Part shown: positions 1 through 7,860 of the stretch, piece by piece | Layout of the letters: every line of letters starts with the position of its first letter | Position numbering within the stretch: the stretch's first letter is position 1 | From: Nocardia sp. XZ_19_385 | GTDB lineage: Bacteria > Actinomycetota > Actinomycetes > Mycobacteriales > Mycobacteriaceae | Assembly: GCF_015355755.1 (NCBI RefSeq) | Contig: NZ_JACVEE010000001.1 | Location: 1,178,001 to 1,242,000 of the forward strand | Direction of reading: 5' to 3' | DNA length: 64,000 nucleotides | The notes under the pieces: generated by a model | Seen by the model: only the letters and a program-made list of their open reading frames with translations | Told to the model about the DNA's origin: nothing | Database searches by the model: none | Program-made: the position numbers and the translations under genes

Positions 1-3000
1 ACCAACCCAGGTCTGATCTTCACCGGCAGCATCGGGCAGCCATGTTCCGAAAACATTGAGTCGGTCGGCGACCGATTGCACCGAAATGCCTTGGGGTGCC
101 CACCGCGGGTCGACCTCGAACTGTCGCGCCAAGCGTTTCTGGCCTGACCAGGGCAGAGCGACAACGGGTTCGAGCTGTCGGGGGTCGCCCACCACGACCG
201 CGCGTTTCGACCGCCACAATGCACCCACAGCTTCATGAGGTGCGGCTTGTCCAGCTTCATCGATGAACAGCCACCCCAGAGCCTCGCTGCCGAGCCGGGA
301 GAACATCCGCGCCGCGGACGCGAAGGTCGTCGAGACCACCGGCACGACGAAGAACAGTAGTTGCCAAGCTGCCAGAACCGTGTCCTCGGGGAGATCGTTT
401 GGGGCGTCACCCTTCACGATCTTCATCGCACCGAGCAAACTTTTCCTGGTCAGCTCCGGATCGTCGACGAGGACCGCATGATGCAGGTCCAGTGCCGCAA
501 GGAACACCCGGCTGCGGGCTTCCGCGAATTCCTCATCCATCCACGGTGCGGACTTCTCGCGCAGTTCCATTGCCTCTCGGCTGTCCTGGTGCCATTCGGC
601 GCCGGGCACGTTGCCTGGCCAGCGTTCCCGCGCGGCGGCGAGGTCTCCGATTTCCCGTTGGATAGCGAACCGGCGAGCAGCTACGGACCGACCGGCAGAT
701 TCTAATGCGGCTGTTGCTTTTTCAAGAGCCTGCTGGCAGGTTACGACCCTTGCTTGTGCGTGTCGTGCCTTCTGGCCCGCTTCGCTGAGTTCTCGCTGGC
801 GAGCGTGTAGCTGAGCCTGATGCTCGGATTGCTTCTGTTCGGCGTGACGCATCTGTTCATCGGCTGCCATGCACACCTCCATCAGACGTGTCCGTTCGAG
901 CATCCAGTCGCGGTCCGCCGACCCGATCAGTCTCCTGAGACGGCCCGGCCGCGCGAGGTCGTGGGTTGCCACCGCCGACTCGGCCACCTGGACCCGCTCC
1001 GCCGTGCGCTCGACTCTTCCGTCAGCGTTCCGGAGTGCGGTGCGTGCCGCAAGTTCGGGCCTCGCGGCCTGTCTGCGCACTAGGTCCGCGCGGGCGGCGA
1101 TGCTCGTCAGATGGTTGTGATGATCCTGGAGTTGCGCAACCAAACCCTGGCCGTCAACTACGCGACGACGTAGGTCGCTCAGGGTTGCATCGTCGTCACG
1201 GTCGCGCTGGAGGATGTCGGCAATGCGCCGGCGTTGATCCGCGAGGTGTTCGGCATCGGCTACGGCGTCGTTGAATGCGACAACCGCGTCCGACCACGAT
1301 GGCCGGGCGAGATTCTCATCGGCATCCGGCGCGGTCAAGGACTTGAGGTACTCGTGCAGGCCCGCCCCCTCGGACTCGCCCTCACCCCACCAGAACCGTT
1401 CGACGAATTCCGAGCGATAGGAGCGTCTCCCCAAGCGAGCGGCGATGGCTCCCCACGCGGGATCGTCGGTCAGCATGGAAGCCTGTTCTGTCAGGTATTC
1501 AGCATCTGGAAAAGCCTCCAAGTCAACAGCATTCGCGTTGGGAACCTCCAGAGTGATGTTCTCCACGGCACCGTTGTTCGATGAGGCCGCTACAATCTCG
1601 AAGCCCGTCAGATCGCCGATCAGCGGGTAGATCTTCTGCGGATATGCGGCCCTGCCGTTGGGTTCCTGCTCGGTGCGCCACGAGGCGGGAAACTTCTCGA
1701 ACGCGTCCCGAGCGGAATCCAACTTCGCCAAGCGGGCCGCACGCTCGACAACCAAGGCCGCAATCAGATCGCGCAGCATGGTCGTCTTGCCGGTACCGGG
1801 CGGACCATTGACGGCGAAGATTCCGCAGGCGGTCTTATCGCCGAGCCGATTCATGATCTCGTTGACCGCGAACTGCTGACTCAAGGTCAATGGGTGGGCG
1901 GGATTGGCCGGCCACCGACCCAGCGGCATCGAGACCGGCGACAGCGATCGCAGTACTTCGTGTGGGGCTTGGCGCACGTCGATTCGCCGTACCGTGTCAA
2001 TGGATTCCTCCGCCGACAGGTACTCGGTGAGGGCAGCACCTACCTGTCCGGCACTGATCGCTTCGGCCACATGTTCCAGGTCGTCGGCGTAAAAGCTATT
2101 CAGGAACTCCTCGCCCTTCACCTCGTCGGCGGACTTGCTCCACACCTGGTAGCTCTTGATACGGATCGTGTCCGGCGACAACGCTGCATCCACCACGAGT
2201 GCCTCGGCAAGCCAGCGGGTGATGGCCACCAGATCTTCGAGCGCTAATGCTTTCTCACCAAGCCTGGTTGGCGGCTGGTCCGTCTGATCGTCCGTTTCAG
2301 CAGGGGGTTCCTCTGTATCAGAATCGGCGGCACTCCCGGCCTCAGCGCTGCGTCCACCCGCAACGGTGTCCACAGCTTTGTCGATTGCCTGCTCGGCCAG
2401 CCGCCCACCGGCCTTCTCGATGAGCGCCCCTGCCACCGGGCCCACGACCGATCCCAACGCCCGAGCGGCGATCGCTGCGCCAGATGCGATGCCCCCAGTT
2501 GCCGCATCCAGCGCTACATCCCCGACGACACGAGCCATCATGCCCGCGATGGCCCCGAGTACACTCGGCCGGTTATCCGCAGGCGGGTTTGTGGGCTCGC
2601 TGACGACCGACACCTTCCCGTCTCCGATCTCGAACAGGAAGCCGAGGAGATCTTTCGCGTCCTCATCGAATCCGTCGAGCCAGTCGTCGCTGCTCGGCCC
2701 TGGAACCACAGTCCTGCCGACTGCCCATGCGCAGGAGGAGAGAGTGACGCTCTCCTTGAGAAGACGACCGGTGTGATCCACGGTGAGGCTGACAATCGCG
2801 CTTTGCCCACCATTGCGGCCGTCGAAATCCCGCTCAGCTTCGGGAGATCGCAGCGCATCCTGCAGGACATCGCGGACCTTAGAGATTTCGAAGACCCCGG
2901 CGTACACGGTATGGCGCCACACGTAGTCACGTCGTGGCGCCGAGAGACCGGAGCCAGGCTCCCAGGGAAGCGGGCGCCCGACCCATGCAGCCCGGATGCC

Positions 3001-3099
3001 CTTGGACGGCGCGACCGCGTCCACCTTAGGTGGGCTGAAGTACTCTACAGCGCGCCAATAGCGCAGGATCCTCGCTTGCCGTTCGAGATCACCGTCCAC
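1..3099 (-). CDS. Large SF1 (Upf1-like) helicase/ATPase with coiled-coil insert, partial
   Basis: The gene runs off the left edge; 1033 codons are visible without the C-terminus. Walker A (GPPGTGKT) is at residues 432-439, the Walker B region (LFIDEAGQA) around 944-952 and motif III (GDPRQL) near 971-976. Together these mark a superfamily 1 helicase of the Upf1/Dna2 kind, so ATP-driven nucleic-acid remodelling is expected; the second RecA domain lies outside the window. Between the Walker motifs, residues about 620-830 are rich in Arg, Glu, Gln and Ala and look like a long coiled coil. Residues 176-230 form an Ala/Gly-rich hydrophobic stretch, unusual for a helicase. I chose GTG at 3099 because AGGGGG sits 8 bases upstream; an in-frame stop lies just above, leaving only GTG 3108 as an alternative. 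Target and pathway are unknown; the family is often found in accessory and defence regions. Confidence 0.85.
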   Translation of the reverse strand, partial: MDGDLERQARILRYWRAVEYFSPPKVDAVAPSKGIRAAWVGRPLPWEPGSGLSAPRRDYVWRHTVYAGVFEISKVRDVLQDALRSPEAERDFDGRNGGQSAIVSLTVDHTGRLLKESVTLSSCAWAVGRTVVPGPSSDDWLDGFDEDAKDLLGFLFEIGDGKVSVVSEPTNPPADNRPSVLGAIAGMMARVVGDVALDAATGGIASGAAIAARALGSVVGPVAGALIEKAGGRLAEQAIDKAVDTVAGGRSAEAGSAADSDTEEPPAETDDQTDQPPTRLGEKALALEDLVAITRWLAEALVVDAALSPDTIRIKSYQVWSKSADEVKGEEFLNSFYADDLEHVAEAISAGQVGAALTEYLSAEESIDTVRRIDVRQAPHEVLRSLSPVSMPLGRWPANPAHPLTLSQQFAVNEIMNRLGDKTACGIFAVNGPPGTGKTTMLRDLIAALVVERAARLAKLDSARDAFEKFPASWRTEQEPNGRAAYPQKIYPLIGDLTGFEIVAASSNNGAVENITLEVPNANAVDLEAFPDAEYLTEQASMLTDDPAWGAIAARLGRRSYRSEFVERFWWGEGESEGAGLHEYLKSLTAPDADENLARPSWSDAVVAFNDAVADAEHLADQRRRIADILQRDRDDDATLSDLRRRVVDGQGLVAQLQDHHNHLTSIAARADLVRRQAARPELAARTALRNADGRVERTAERVQVAESAVATHDLARPGRLRRLIGSADRDWMLERTRLMEVCMAADEQMRHAEQKQSEHQAQLHARQRELSEAGQKARHAQARVVTCQQALEKATAALESAGRSVAARRFAIQREIGDLAAARERWPGNVPGAEWHQDSREAMELREKSAPWMDEEFAEARSRVFLAALDLHHAVLVDDPELTRKSLLGAMKIVKGDAPNDLPEDTVLAAWQLLFFVVPVVSTTFASAARMFSRLGSEALGWLFIDEAGQAAPHEAVGALWRSKRAVVVGDPRQLEPVVALPWSGQKRLARQFEVDPRWAPQGISVQSVADRLNVFGTWLPDAAGEDQTWVG

Positions 3100-3276
3100 T
3101 CGCTGCACCCCCTATATCCAGCACGGTCAGACTGCCAGTCCGGACACGTTACAAGCGCCCTCCTGATACCGCAATCGCCACTGCCGCAGCCGGTTTCGGC
3201 TGCCTCACTGCAGGCGGGCTGCACAGGGTTTGGGATGATGCCGTGGTGAGTCGAGCACAGACCAGCGGAGACCGTG

Positions 3277-3735
3277 ATGCGCAGCGGCGGTAACGATGGT
3301 CCTGCTTCAGGTCGCGAGCGCACGAGCGAACAACTGGCCCCTCTGCCAAACAATCCTTACGACGACCCGCGTTTCGATCTCTCCCGAAGATACCCGGGCG
3401 GCCCCAAGGCGAGGGAGCGAGACTACGAAATCGCCTGCGAGGAATACGAGCGCATTTGGCACTTGCATGCGCTCGCGGGCCGGTTCGGCAAGCATGACCA
3501 GTATTACGCGCACCGAACCGAAGTCCATCGGGCCGTTGAGGACCTTGCGCACGAAGTTGGCCTGGATGGGCGCACGATCTCGCTCTGGCTCGTGCGTGAG
3601 CACAGCTTCCCGTGGCGGGACAACTGCGAGTTGGAGGACCTTCAGCGGCTACTGGCCTTCCTCGCGGCGCCGCCAAACCGGTTAGCCGCCCGCAGGATCC
3701 CTAAAGCGGATCCGCGCCACACACCGAATGGATGA
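3277..3735 (+). CDS. Hypothetical protein, 152 residues
   Basis: I do not recognise this protein. It is charged and apparently cytosolic, with no signal peptide or membrane segment. The first 30 residues look disordered; residues about 45-135 are helical and rich in Glu, Arg, His and Trp. ATG 3277 is preferred because GGAG lies 6 bases upstream; GTG 3274 is the alternative. It is divergent from the large helicase, with about 175 bp between the starts, and lies next to a decayed recombinase, so it is probably cargo of the same accessory segment. An antisense frame of similar length covers the region but has the Arg/Pro/Ala composition of a shadow. Coding status is likely, function unknown. Confidence 0.55.
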   Translation: MRSGGNDGPASGRERTSEQLAPLPNNPYDDPRFDLSRRYPGGPKARERDYEIACEEYERIWHLHALAGRFGKHDQYYAHRTEVHRAVEDLAHEVGLDGRTISLWLVREHSFPWRDNCELEDLQRLLAFLAAPPNRLAARRIPKADPRHTPNG

Positions 3736-3882
3736 TGAAAAGCCATCTCGGCGTTTGCGATCGACTGCGGCAGACGACTGCTCATCTACCTGTTCGCATG
3801 AAGTTCATCGCCTTCAAGAATCAGCGCAAGCGTCTAAAGCCGCCTTGACCAAAACCTCCGCGCAACTTCGATCGGGACCAGC

Positions 3883-4092
3883 GTGCTGCCGCAGACACTG
3901 GACCTGATCGCCGATCTCTACGCCCCGGTACATCCGATCCAGCCGCGACATGCGGCGGCTTCTGAACGAGACGTTCTATCAGCGCTTCTACATCAATGAC
4001 CTGGTTGACAGCCGAAAGCTTTTCGTCATGGACGAAAGGCCACAGTGTTCGCCGACCTCCACGAGGCGGCGAGGAGTGTGCCGCGGACCTAA
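3883..4092 (+). pseudogene. Remnant of a serine recombinase C-terminal region
   Basis: Three short reading pieces, joined by two compensating frame changes, read like the distal part of a large serine recombinase. The first (3883-3927) reads LPQTLDLIADLYAP. The second (about 3932-4030) reads RDMRRLLNETFYQRFYI, close to the family pattern of an Arg-Arg-Leu-x-Asn-Gln-x-Phe-Phe core. The third (4042-4092) reads VFADLHEAARSVPRT and ends in TAA. The catalytic N-terminal domain is absent. It lies 76 bp beyond the 3' end of tRNA-Val(CAC), which suggests it marks an old integration. The family assignment comes from motif resemblance only. Confidence 0.45.
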
Positions 4093-4167
4093 TTCTCCCA
4101 GGTTGAAGCAGGCCAAAAGACAAAACCGCCGACGCGCGAGCGGTCGGCGGTTCGAATGAGACGGTTT

Positions 4168-4242
4168 TGGTGGTCCTAGCTGGTTTCGAACCAGCGACCT
4201 CTCGCGTGTGAGGCGAGCGCTCTCCCGCTGAGCTATAGGACC
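4168..4242 (-). tRNA. tRNA-Val(CAC), CCA encoded
   Basis: Read on the minus strand the cloverleaf is complete. The 7-bp acceptor stem GGTCCTA pairs with TAGGACC, the anticodon loop is CTCACAC (anticodon CAC, reading GTG), the T-loop is GGTTCGAAACC, and the discriminator A is followed by an encoded CCA. Its 3' end faces the recombinase remnant and the left-hand accessory segment. Confidence 0.95.
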
Positions 4243-4652
4243 TTAACGGGGGGTTCAGGTGGCCGTTTCTCGGCGTTCCGAACGAGATGGAACCTTAGCA
4301 TGTACCACTGGGGAGGCACCAAATCGCCACCCGGAACTGGTGAAACATGGTGGGGCACAAGTGAGCGCGGCGGAGCAGGCGGTGGGCGGGCCGGATTCAG
4401 CGGACGGCTTGTTGGTCCACAGCCCGTAGAAGCGCCTGATGGGTGCGGGGCAACTAGTGAGGGTTGGTGCGATCGGCGAGGCGGGGCCCGAGTGAGGTCA
4501 CTGGTTCGATCCCAGTACCGCAGAGCCACCGGGACGCGAACTACATCCGTGTCATTCACCCCTTTTGACCAGGCGATTTGTTGCATACGCCGATGGTCGG
4601 CTAATGTTCTCTCTCGTCGGAAGGACAGCCGCGAGGCCGCCCTGAAAGACAT
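4243..4652. other. Intergenic spacer with tRNA-Val 3'-half relic
   Basis: No convincing gene is present. At 4494-4521 there is a 28-base stretch that matches the anticodon-stem-to-acceptor part of tRNA-Val(GAC) (4880-4907) with about two differences before the ends diverge, including a perfect T-arm (CTGG, TTCGATC, CCAG). No matching 5' half is visible, so it is not a functional tRNA. It may be an attachment-site copy or the residue of a tRNA duplication. A 144-codon plus-strand frame here runs through the tRNA-Gly gene and is rejected. Confidence 0.6.
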
Positions 4653-4724
4653 GCGGATGTGGCGCAGTGGTAGCGCATCACCTTGCCAAGGTGAGGGTCG
4701 CGGGTTCAAATCCCGTCATCCGCT
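4653..4724 (+). tRNA. tRNA-Gly(GCC)
   Basis: The acceptor stem GCGGATG pairs with CATCCGC. The anticodon loop TTGCCAA gives GCC, reading GGC. The T-arm CGGG-TTCAAAT-CCCG is intact and the discriminator is T. CCA is not encoded. It is the first of three clustered plus-strand tRNAs. Confidence 0.95.
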
Positions 4725-4764
4725 CGAGAGGTAGGGCAGTAATACGCCTTTCCCCTTTTTGTAC

Positions 4765-4835
4765 GGTGGAGTGGCCGAGTGGTGAGGCAACGGCCTGCAA
4801 AGCCGTGCACACGGGTTCGATTCCCGTCTCCACCT
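4765..4835 (+). tRNA. tRNA-Cys(GCA)
   Basis: The acceptor stem GGTGGAG pairs with CTCCACC. The anticodon loop CTGCAAA gives GCA, reading TGC/TGT. Discriminator T is the normal identity base for tRNA-Cys. It lies 40 bp after tRNA-Gly and one base before tRNA-Val(GAC). Confidence 0.95.
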
Positions 4836-4836
4836 C

Positions 4837-4911
4837 GCGCGATTAGCTCAGCGGGAGAGCGCTTCCCTGACACGGAAGAGGTCACTGGTTCAATCCCAGT
4901 ATCGCGCACCA
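4837..4911 (+). tRNA. tRNA-Val(GAC), CCA encoded
   Basis: The acceptor stem GCGCGAT pairs with ATCGCGC, the anticodon loop CTGACAC gives GAC (reading GTC/GTT), and discriminator A is followed by an encoded CCA. It is the last tRNA of the cluster and is followed by a strong terminator hairpin. A partial copy of its 3' half lies upstream at 4494-4521. Confidence 0.95.
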
Positions 4912-4923
4912 GCAGTACCGAGT

Positions 4924-4950
4924 AGGCCCCCTTTCGAGGGGGCCTTTCTT
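4924..4950. terminator. Bidirectional hairpin terminator
   Basis: AGGCCCCCT and AGGGGGCCT form a 9-bp stem around TTCG, followed by TTTCTT on the plus strand. It sits between the convergent tRNA cluster and the minus-strand gene ending at 4961, and probably serves both. Confidence 0.85.
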
Positions 4951-4960
4951 GTGTTCGGGG

Positions 4961-5536
4961 TCAGGTGGTGACGAGGAACAGTACGAGCACCACGGCGGCG
5001 GTGATCAAGAGGACCCCGAGGATCACGAATGCCACCAGCCGCCAGTTCGGCGAATGTTGGTCGATGGGAGGTTGCTGGTACGGGCCGCCCCATTGTGGCT
5101 GGGGCCCTGGAGGCTGCGAGTAGTCCTGATGCTGCGGACCACCCCATGGCGCCCCCATCGGACCCGAAGGCTGCGACCCGGCCGGTTGCGGACTACCCTT
5201 TTGCAGCCCCTCCGACGCGGGATCCCACCACTGTGGAGCCGGAGGTGGGATCCGGTAGTAGAACGACAGCGGAGGATCACTGGGAGGGGTGAGACCCTGC
5301 TCAGGCTCGGGTGGAGCAGGCGAGCTGACGTCGATTGGCGCGGCGCTCGGCGGAGCCGGTGCCGTGGAAGGTTTTTCGCTGACCGGCGGCTGGATCGGGA
5401 GCCGAACTCCGCGAAGGGACGCCCAATAGCGTTGCGGGAAGGTGTATCCGGCCCGGCCTCGGGGGGCCGTTGCCGAGTGCACGGTGCCGCCGGCGAGGCG
5501 GCTCCAGTAGCGGTGTCCGAACGATGTCGCGCTCAT
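4961..5536 (-). CDS. Proline-rich tail-anchored membrane protein, 191 residues
   Basis: I do not recognise the function. The N-terminal 50 residues carry two copies of a short pattern, Phe-x-x-Arg/His-Tyr-Trp-x-x-Leu (FGHRYWSRL and FPQRYWASL). A Pro/Gln/Gly-rich linker (about residues 55-165) follows, then one C-terminal hydrophobic helix of about 25 residues ending in VTT, so most of the chain should face the cytosol. The start codon overlaps the stop of the upstream gene as ATGA (5533-5536), which implies translational coupling. The two genes form a small cassette for a membrane-attached complex; this is inferred from layout only. Confidence 0.7.
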   Translation of the reverse strand: MSATSFGHRYWSRLAGGTVHSATAPRGRAGYTFPQRYWASLRGVRLPIQPPVSEKPSTAPAPPSAAPIDVSSPAPPEPEQGLTPPSDPPLSFYYRIPPPAPQWWDPASEGLQKGSPQPAGSQPSGPMGAPWGGPQHQDYSQPPGPQPQWGGPYQQPPIDQHSPNWRLVAFVILGVLLITAAVVLVLFLVTT

Positions 5537-5904
5537 GGTTCCACCACCGCCGATTCTGCGGTGGTGCCAGGATCCTGCGCGCGGGGCACTTCGGCGAGGG
5601 TGCGAGAGGTTCCGAGCTGGCGGAGTAGGGCTGGGGCGGAAGCGCCCACCGCGATCGCTGCCATCGAGCTGGTGACGTGGTCGTGGAATATCAGGCCTGC
5701 GGCGCCGCCGAGCGCCAATCGTGTTGCGGCGACGGCGAGGTCGGGTCCGGGGTCGAAGTAGTCGGCCCAGGGACGGGACTTCTGGTGGGCTCGGCGGGCG
5801 TTGCGTCGGTCTTCCTGCCATGCGGACAGGTCGGTCCAGAAGGCGATGAGTTGCACAACCAGACCACCGGCGGCACCGAACGCCAGCGCTGCCCACCAAA
5901 CCAT
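5533..5904 (-). CDS. Small membrane protein, 123 residues, coupled to 4961-5536
   Basis: This is an unrecognised small protein with two hydrophobic segments, at about residues 2-20 and 58-95 (the latter Ala/Gly-rich), joined by a charged loop rich in Arg, Trp and Asp. ATG 5904 is chosen because GGGGG lies 5 bases upstream; an in-frame TTG at 5916 is the alternative. Its stop overlaps the start of the tail-anchored protein by four bases, so the two are probably co-translated partners. There is no known-domain signature, and coding status rests on codon bias, coupling and the membrane pattern. Confidence 0.65.
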   Translation of the reverse strand: MVWWAALAFGAAGGLVVQLIAFWTDLSAWQEDRRNARRAHQKSRPWADYFDPGPDLAVAATRLALGGAAGLIFHDHVTSSMAAIAVGASAPALLRQLGTSRTLAEVPRAQDPGTTAESAVVEP

Positions 5905-5964
5905 CCGAACCCCCAAAGCCGCCAGTCGCCAACAGGTTACCGCCGCTACACCGAGATCGCCTGG

Positions 5965-6828
5965 CTATGGCGGGGTTACGACCCTTCCCCACTGCGGCTG
6001 GGTGTAGCCGAGGCGGCCGCGGGTGAGGGTAAGGGCGAGCAGGCCGGAGGCGGCCATGACGGTGACGTTGATCCATTGGTAGACCGGGTCGATGGCGGCG
6101 GATTGGAGGCCGTAGGCGAGGTTGGAGAAGGTGTGGGCGGTGACGATCAGCATCACGTTGCCGTTAGAGATGTTGTAGAGCCAGCCGAGGACGAGGGCGA
6201 AGCCGGTGGTGGACAACAAGTAGAGGGGGTAGTTCAGGTTGTGTTGGGAGACAGCCGGATTCCACCACAGCGGGAGGTGCCAGAGAGACCAGAGGACGCC
6301 GAGGAGCAGGTTCGCGGACCAAGGTGGGAGTTCGGCTTGGAGGTGCGGGAGGGCGTAGCCGTGCCAGCCGAATTCTTCGTCGATGCCGCCGCCGAGAAGG
6401 AAGGTGAAGACGAACATCGGGGCCAGGGCCGCCAGCCCTGCGAGTGCGCCTGAGGAGTCCCAGTTTGCGCCCGCGAGGAGCTGGACGGGGAGGGTTCCGA
6501 GCACCATCGCGGCCATGCCGAAAGTTCCTAGGAGGTAGAGCCGCGGGGCTGCGCGCCATCGGAAGGCACGGCGTAGGAACGGGCGGACGCCGGCGCCGCC
6601 GAAGGGCGTGCTGGCACAGATCAGGGCCGCGAACAGGGGGCCGAGGCCACCCGGGATCATCAGGACGAGCCACGGCACATCGATGGGAAGGGTGCCGCGT
6701 TCGATCAAGGCGGCCGGAATCCACCACATCCAGGTGAGAGCGAAAGCCAGCGCGAAGAAGACCGTGACGGGACGTAGCCCCTGTCGCGTTCCCGGGGAGG
6801 CACGTTCGGTCGCTCGATGTGTTGCCAT
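5965..6828 (-). CDS. CPBP-family intramembrane glutamic endopeptidase
   Basis: This 287-residue polytopic membrane protein carries the CPBP (Abi/CAAX-like) signatures. The paired glutamates lie in DEEFGWHGY (E151, E152), the second motif is SLWHLPLWW with H184, and the third is TAHTFSNL with H232. Members cleave within the membrane and act in prenyl-protein processing, bacteriocin immunity or signalling; the substrate here is not evident. About eight hydrophobic segments are visible. It is divergent from the MmyB-type regulator at 6953 with a 124-bp gap, so that regulator may control it. The start is the ATG at 6828; the longer open frame upstream is non-coding extension. Confidence 0.85.
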   Translation of the reverse strand: MATHRATERASPGTRQGLRPVTVFFALAFALTWMWWIPAALIERGTLPIDVPWLVLMIPGGLGPLFAALICASTPFGGAGVRPFLRRAFRWRAAPRLYLLGTFGMAAMVLGTLPVQLLAGANWDSSGALAGLAALAPMFVFTFLLGGGIDEEFGWHGYALPHLQAELPPWSANLLLGVLWSLWHLPLWWNPAVSQHNLNYPLYLLSTTGFALVLGWLYNISNGNVMLIVTAHTFSNLAYGLQSAAIDPVYQWINVTVMAASGLLALTLTRGRLGYTQPQWGRVVTPP

Positions 6829-6952
6829 GATCGCACCGTAAGCATCGTGATCTCGACGCAACTCAACCTGAAGTACGGCACTCGGCTCATACGCAGAGGT
6901 GAGAGAACTCAGGCGAACGGGCGTTAGTACTGCTGGCTTGTTAACGTGGCAT

Positions 6953-7792
6953 ATGACCAGCGAATCCGCGACCCACCGCCGCGAGCAGCTCCGGGATTTC
7001 CTGCGTGCCCGCCGGGCGCGGATCGCGCCCGCTGACATCGGGTTGCCGGTGGTGGGCAGGCGGCGGACGCCGGGGTTGCGCCGGGAAGAGGTCGCGATGC
7101 GGGCCGGGGTCGGGGTGTCCTGGTACACGTGGCTGGAGCAGGGGCGTGACATCACGGTGTCGGGCGAGGTGCTGGACGCGGTCGCGAGGGCGCTGCTGTT
7201 GAGTGCGGCGGAGCGGGCGCATCTGTATTTGCTCGCTGGGTTGAATCCGCCTGTCGCGACGCCGGTTTCGGGGCATGAGGTGAGCGCCGAGGTGCTGCAT
7301 CTGCTGGATGCGTGGGGGCAGCGGCCCGCGGTGTTGCGGGATCGGTTCTGGAATATCTTGGCGTGCAACGACACTGCGCGGGTCGTGTTCGGATTCGATG
7401 GGGGCCCGCAGAATTGCTTGCGGACCTTCTTCGTCAATCCTCGCTATCGGGCGATGCACGAGGTGTGGGCCGCGGCCGCGCCGGCGGTGGTGGGCGCGTA
7501 TCGGGCGGATGCGGCGCACTTCCCCGGTGACAGCGAATTCGAGCGGGTGGTAACGGAACTCAGCGCCGCGAGTCCCGAATTCAAGGAGTTGTGGGAGCGG
7601 CACGAGGTGGCCGCGCCGGTGCAGGCGGTGAACGCGATGCGCCATCCCGAGGTGGGCGAGCTGTATTTCGAGACGACGACGCTGACGGTCGCGCACCATC
7701 CGGAGTGGTCGATGATCCTCTACAACCCGCAGGAGGGCACCGAGACCGCCGGCCGGTTGGAGCGGCTGCACCGGATCCGGCTGACGGCCTAG
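6953..7792 (+). CDS. Helix-turn-helix regulator with MmyB-like ligand domain
   Basis: This 279-residue protein has an N-terminal XRE-type helix-turn-helix (about residues 8-75, including TPGLRREEVAMRAGVGVSWY and EQGRDITVS). The C-terminal part has the MmyB ligand-binding, PAS-like pattern with the typical GLNPP, NILACNDTA and NPRYR stretches. The family regulates nearby oxidoreductase or secondary-metabolism genes, sometimes sensing fatty acids. The SDR gene begins 68 bp downstream in the same orientation and is a plausible target, as is the divergent CPBP gene. ATG 6953 begins the conserved part of the family; there is no strong ribosome site, so the transcript may be leaderless. Confidence 0.9.
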   Translation: MTSESATHRREQLRDFLRARRARIAPADIGLPVVGRRRTPGLRREEVAMRAGVGVSWYTWLEQGRDITVSGEVLDAVARALLLSAAERAHLYLLAGLNPPVATPVSGHEVSAEVLHLLDAWGQRPAVLRDRFWNILACNDTARVVFGFDGGPQNCLRTFFVNPRYRAMHEVWAAAAPAVVGAYRADAAHFPGDSEFERVVTELSAASPEFKELWERHEVAAPVQAVNAMRHPEVGELYFETTTLTVAHHPEWSMILYNPQEGTETAGRLERLHRIRLTA

Positions 7793-7860
7793 CCTGGTGG
7801 TGCCGCACCTACGATAAGCGAGCACTGGTTGCGGCCGGGGTGGCTCGGCACGCTGAAGCC

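Noticed and set aside
4300..4734. A 144-codon plus-strand frame upstream of the tRNA cluster
   Set aside because: It runs through the complete tRNA-Gly gene and the tRNA relic and has no ribosome site.
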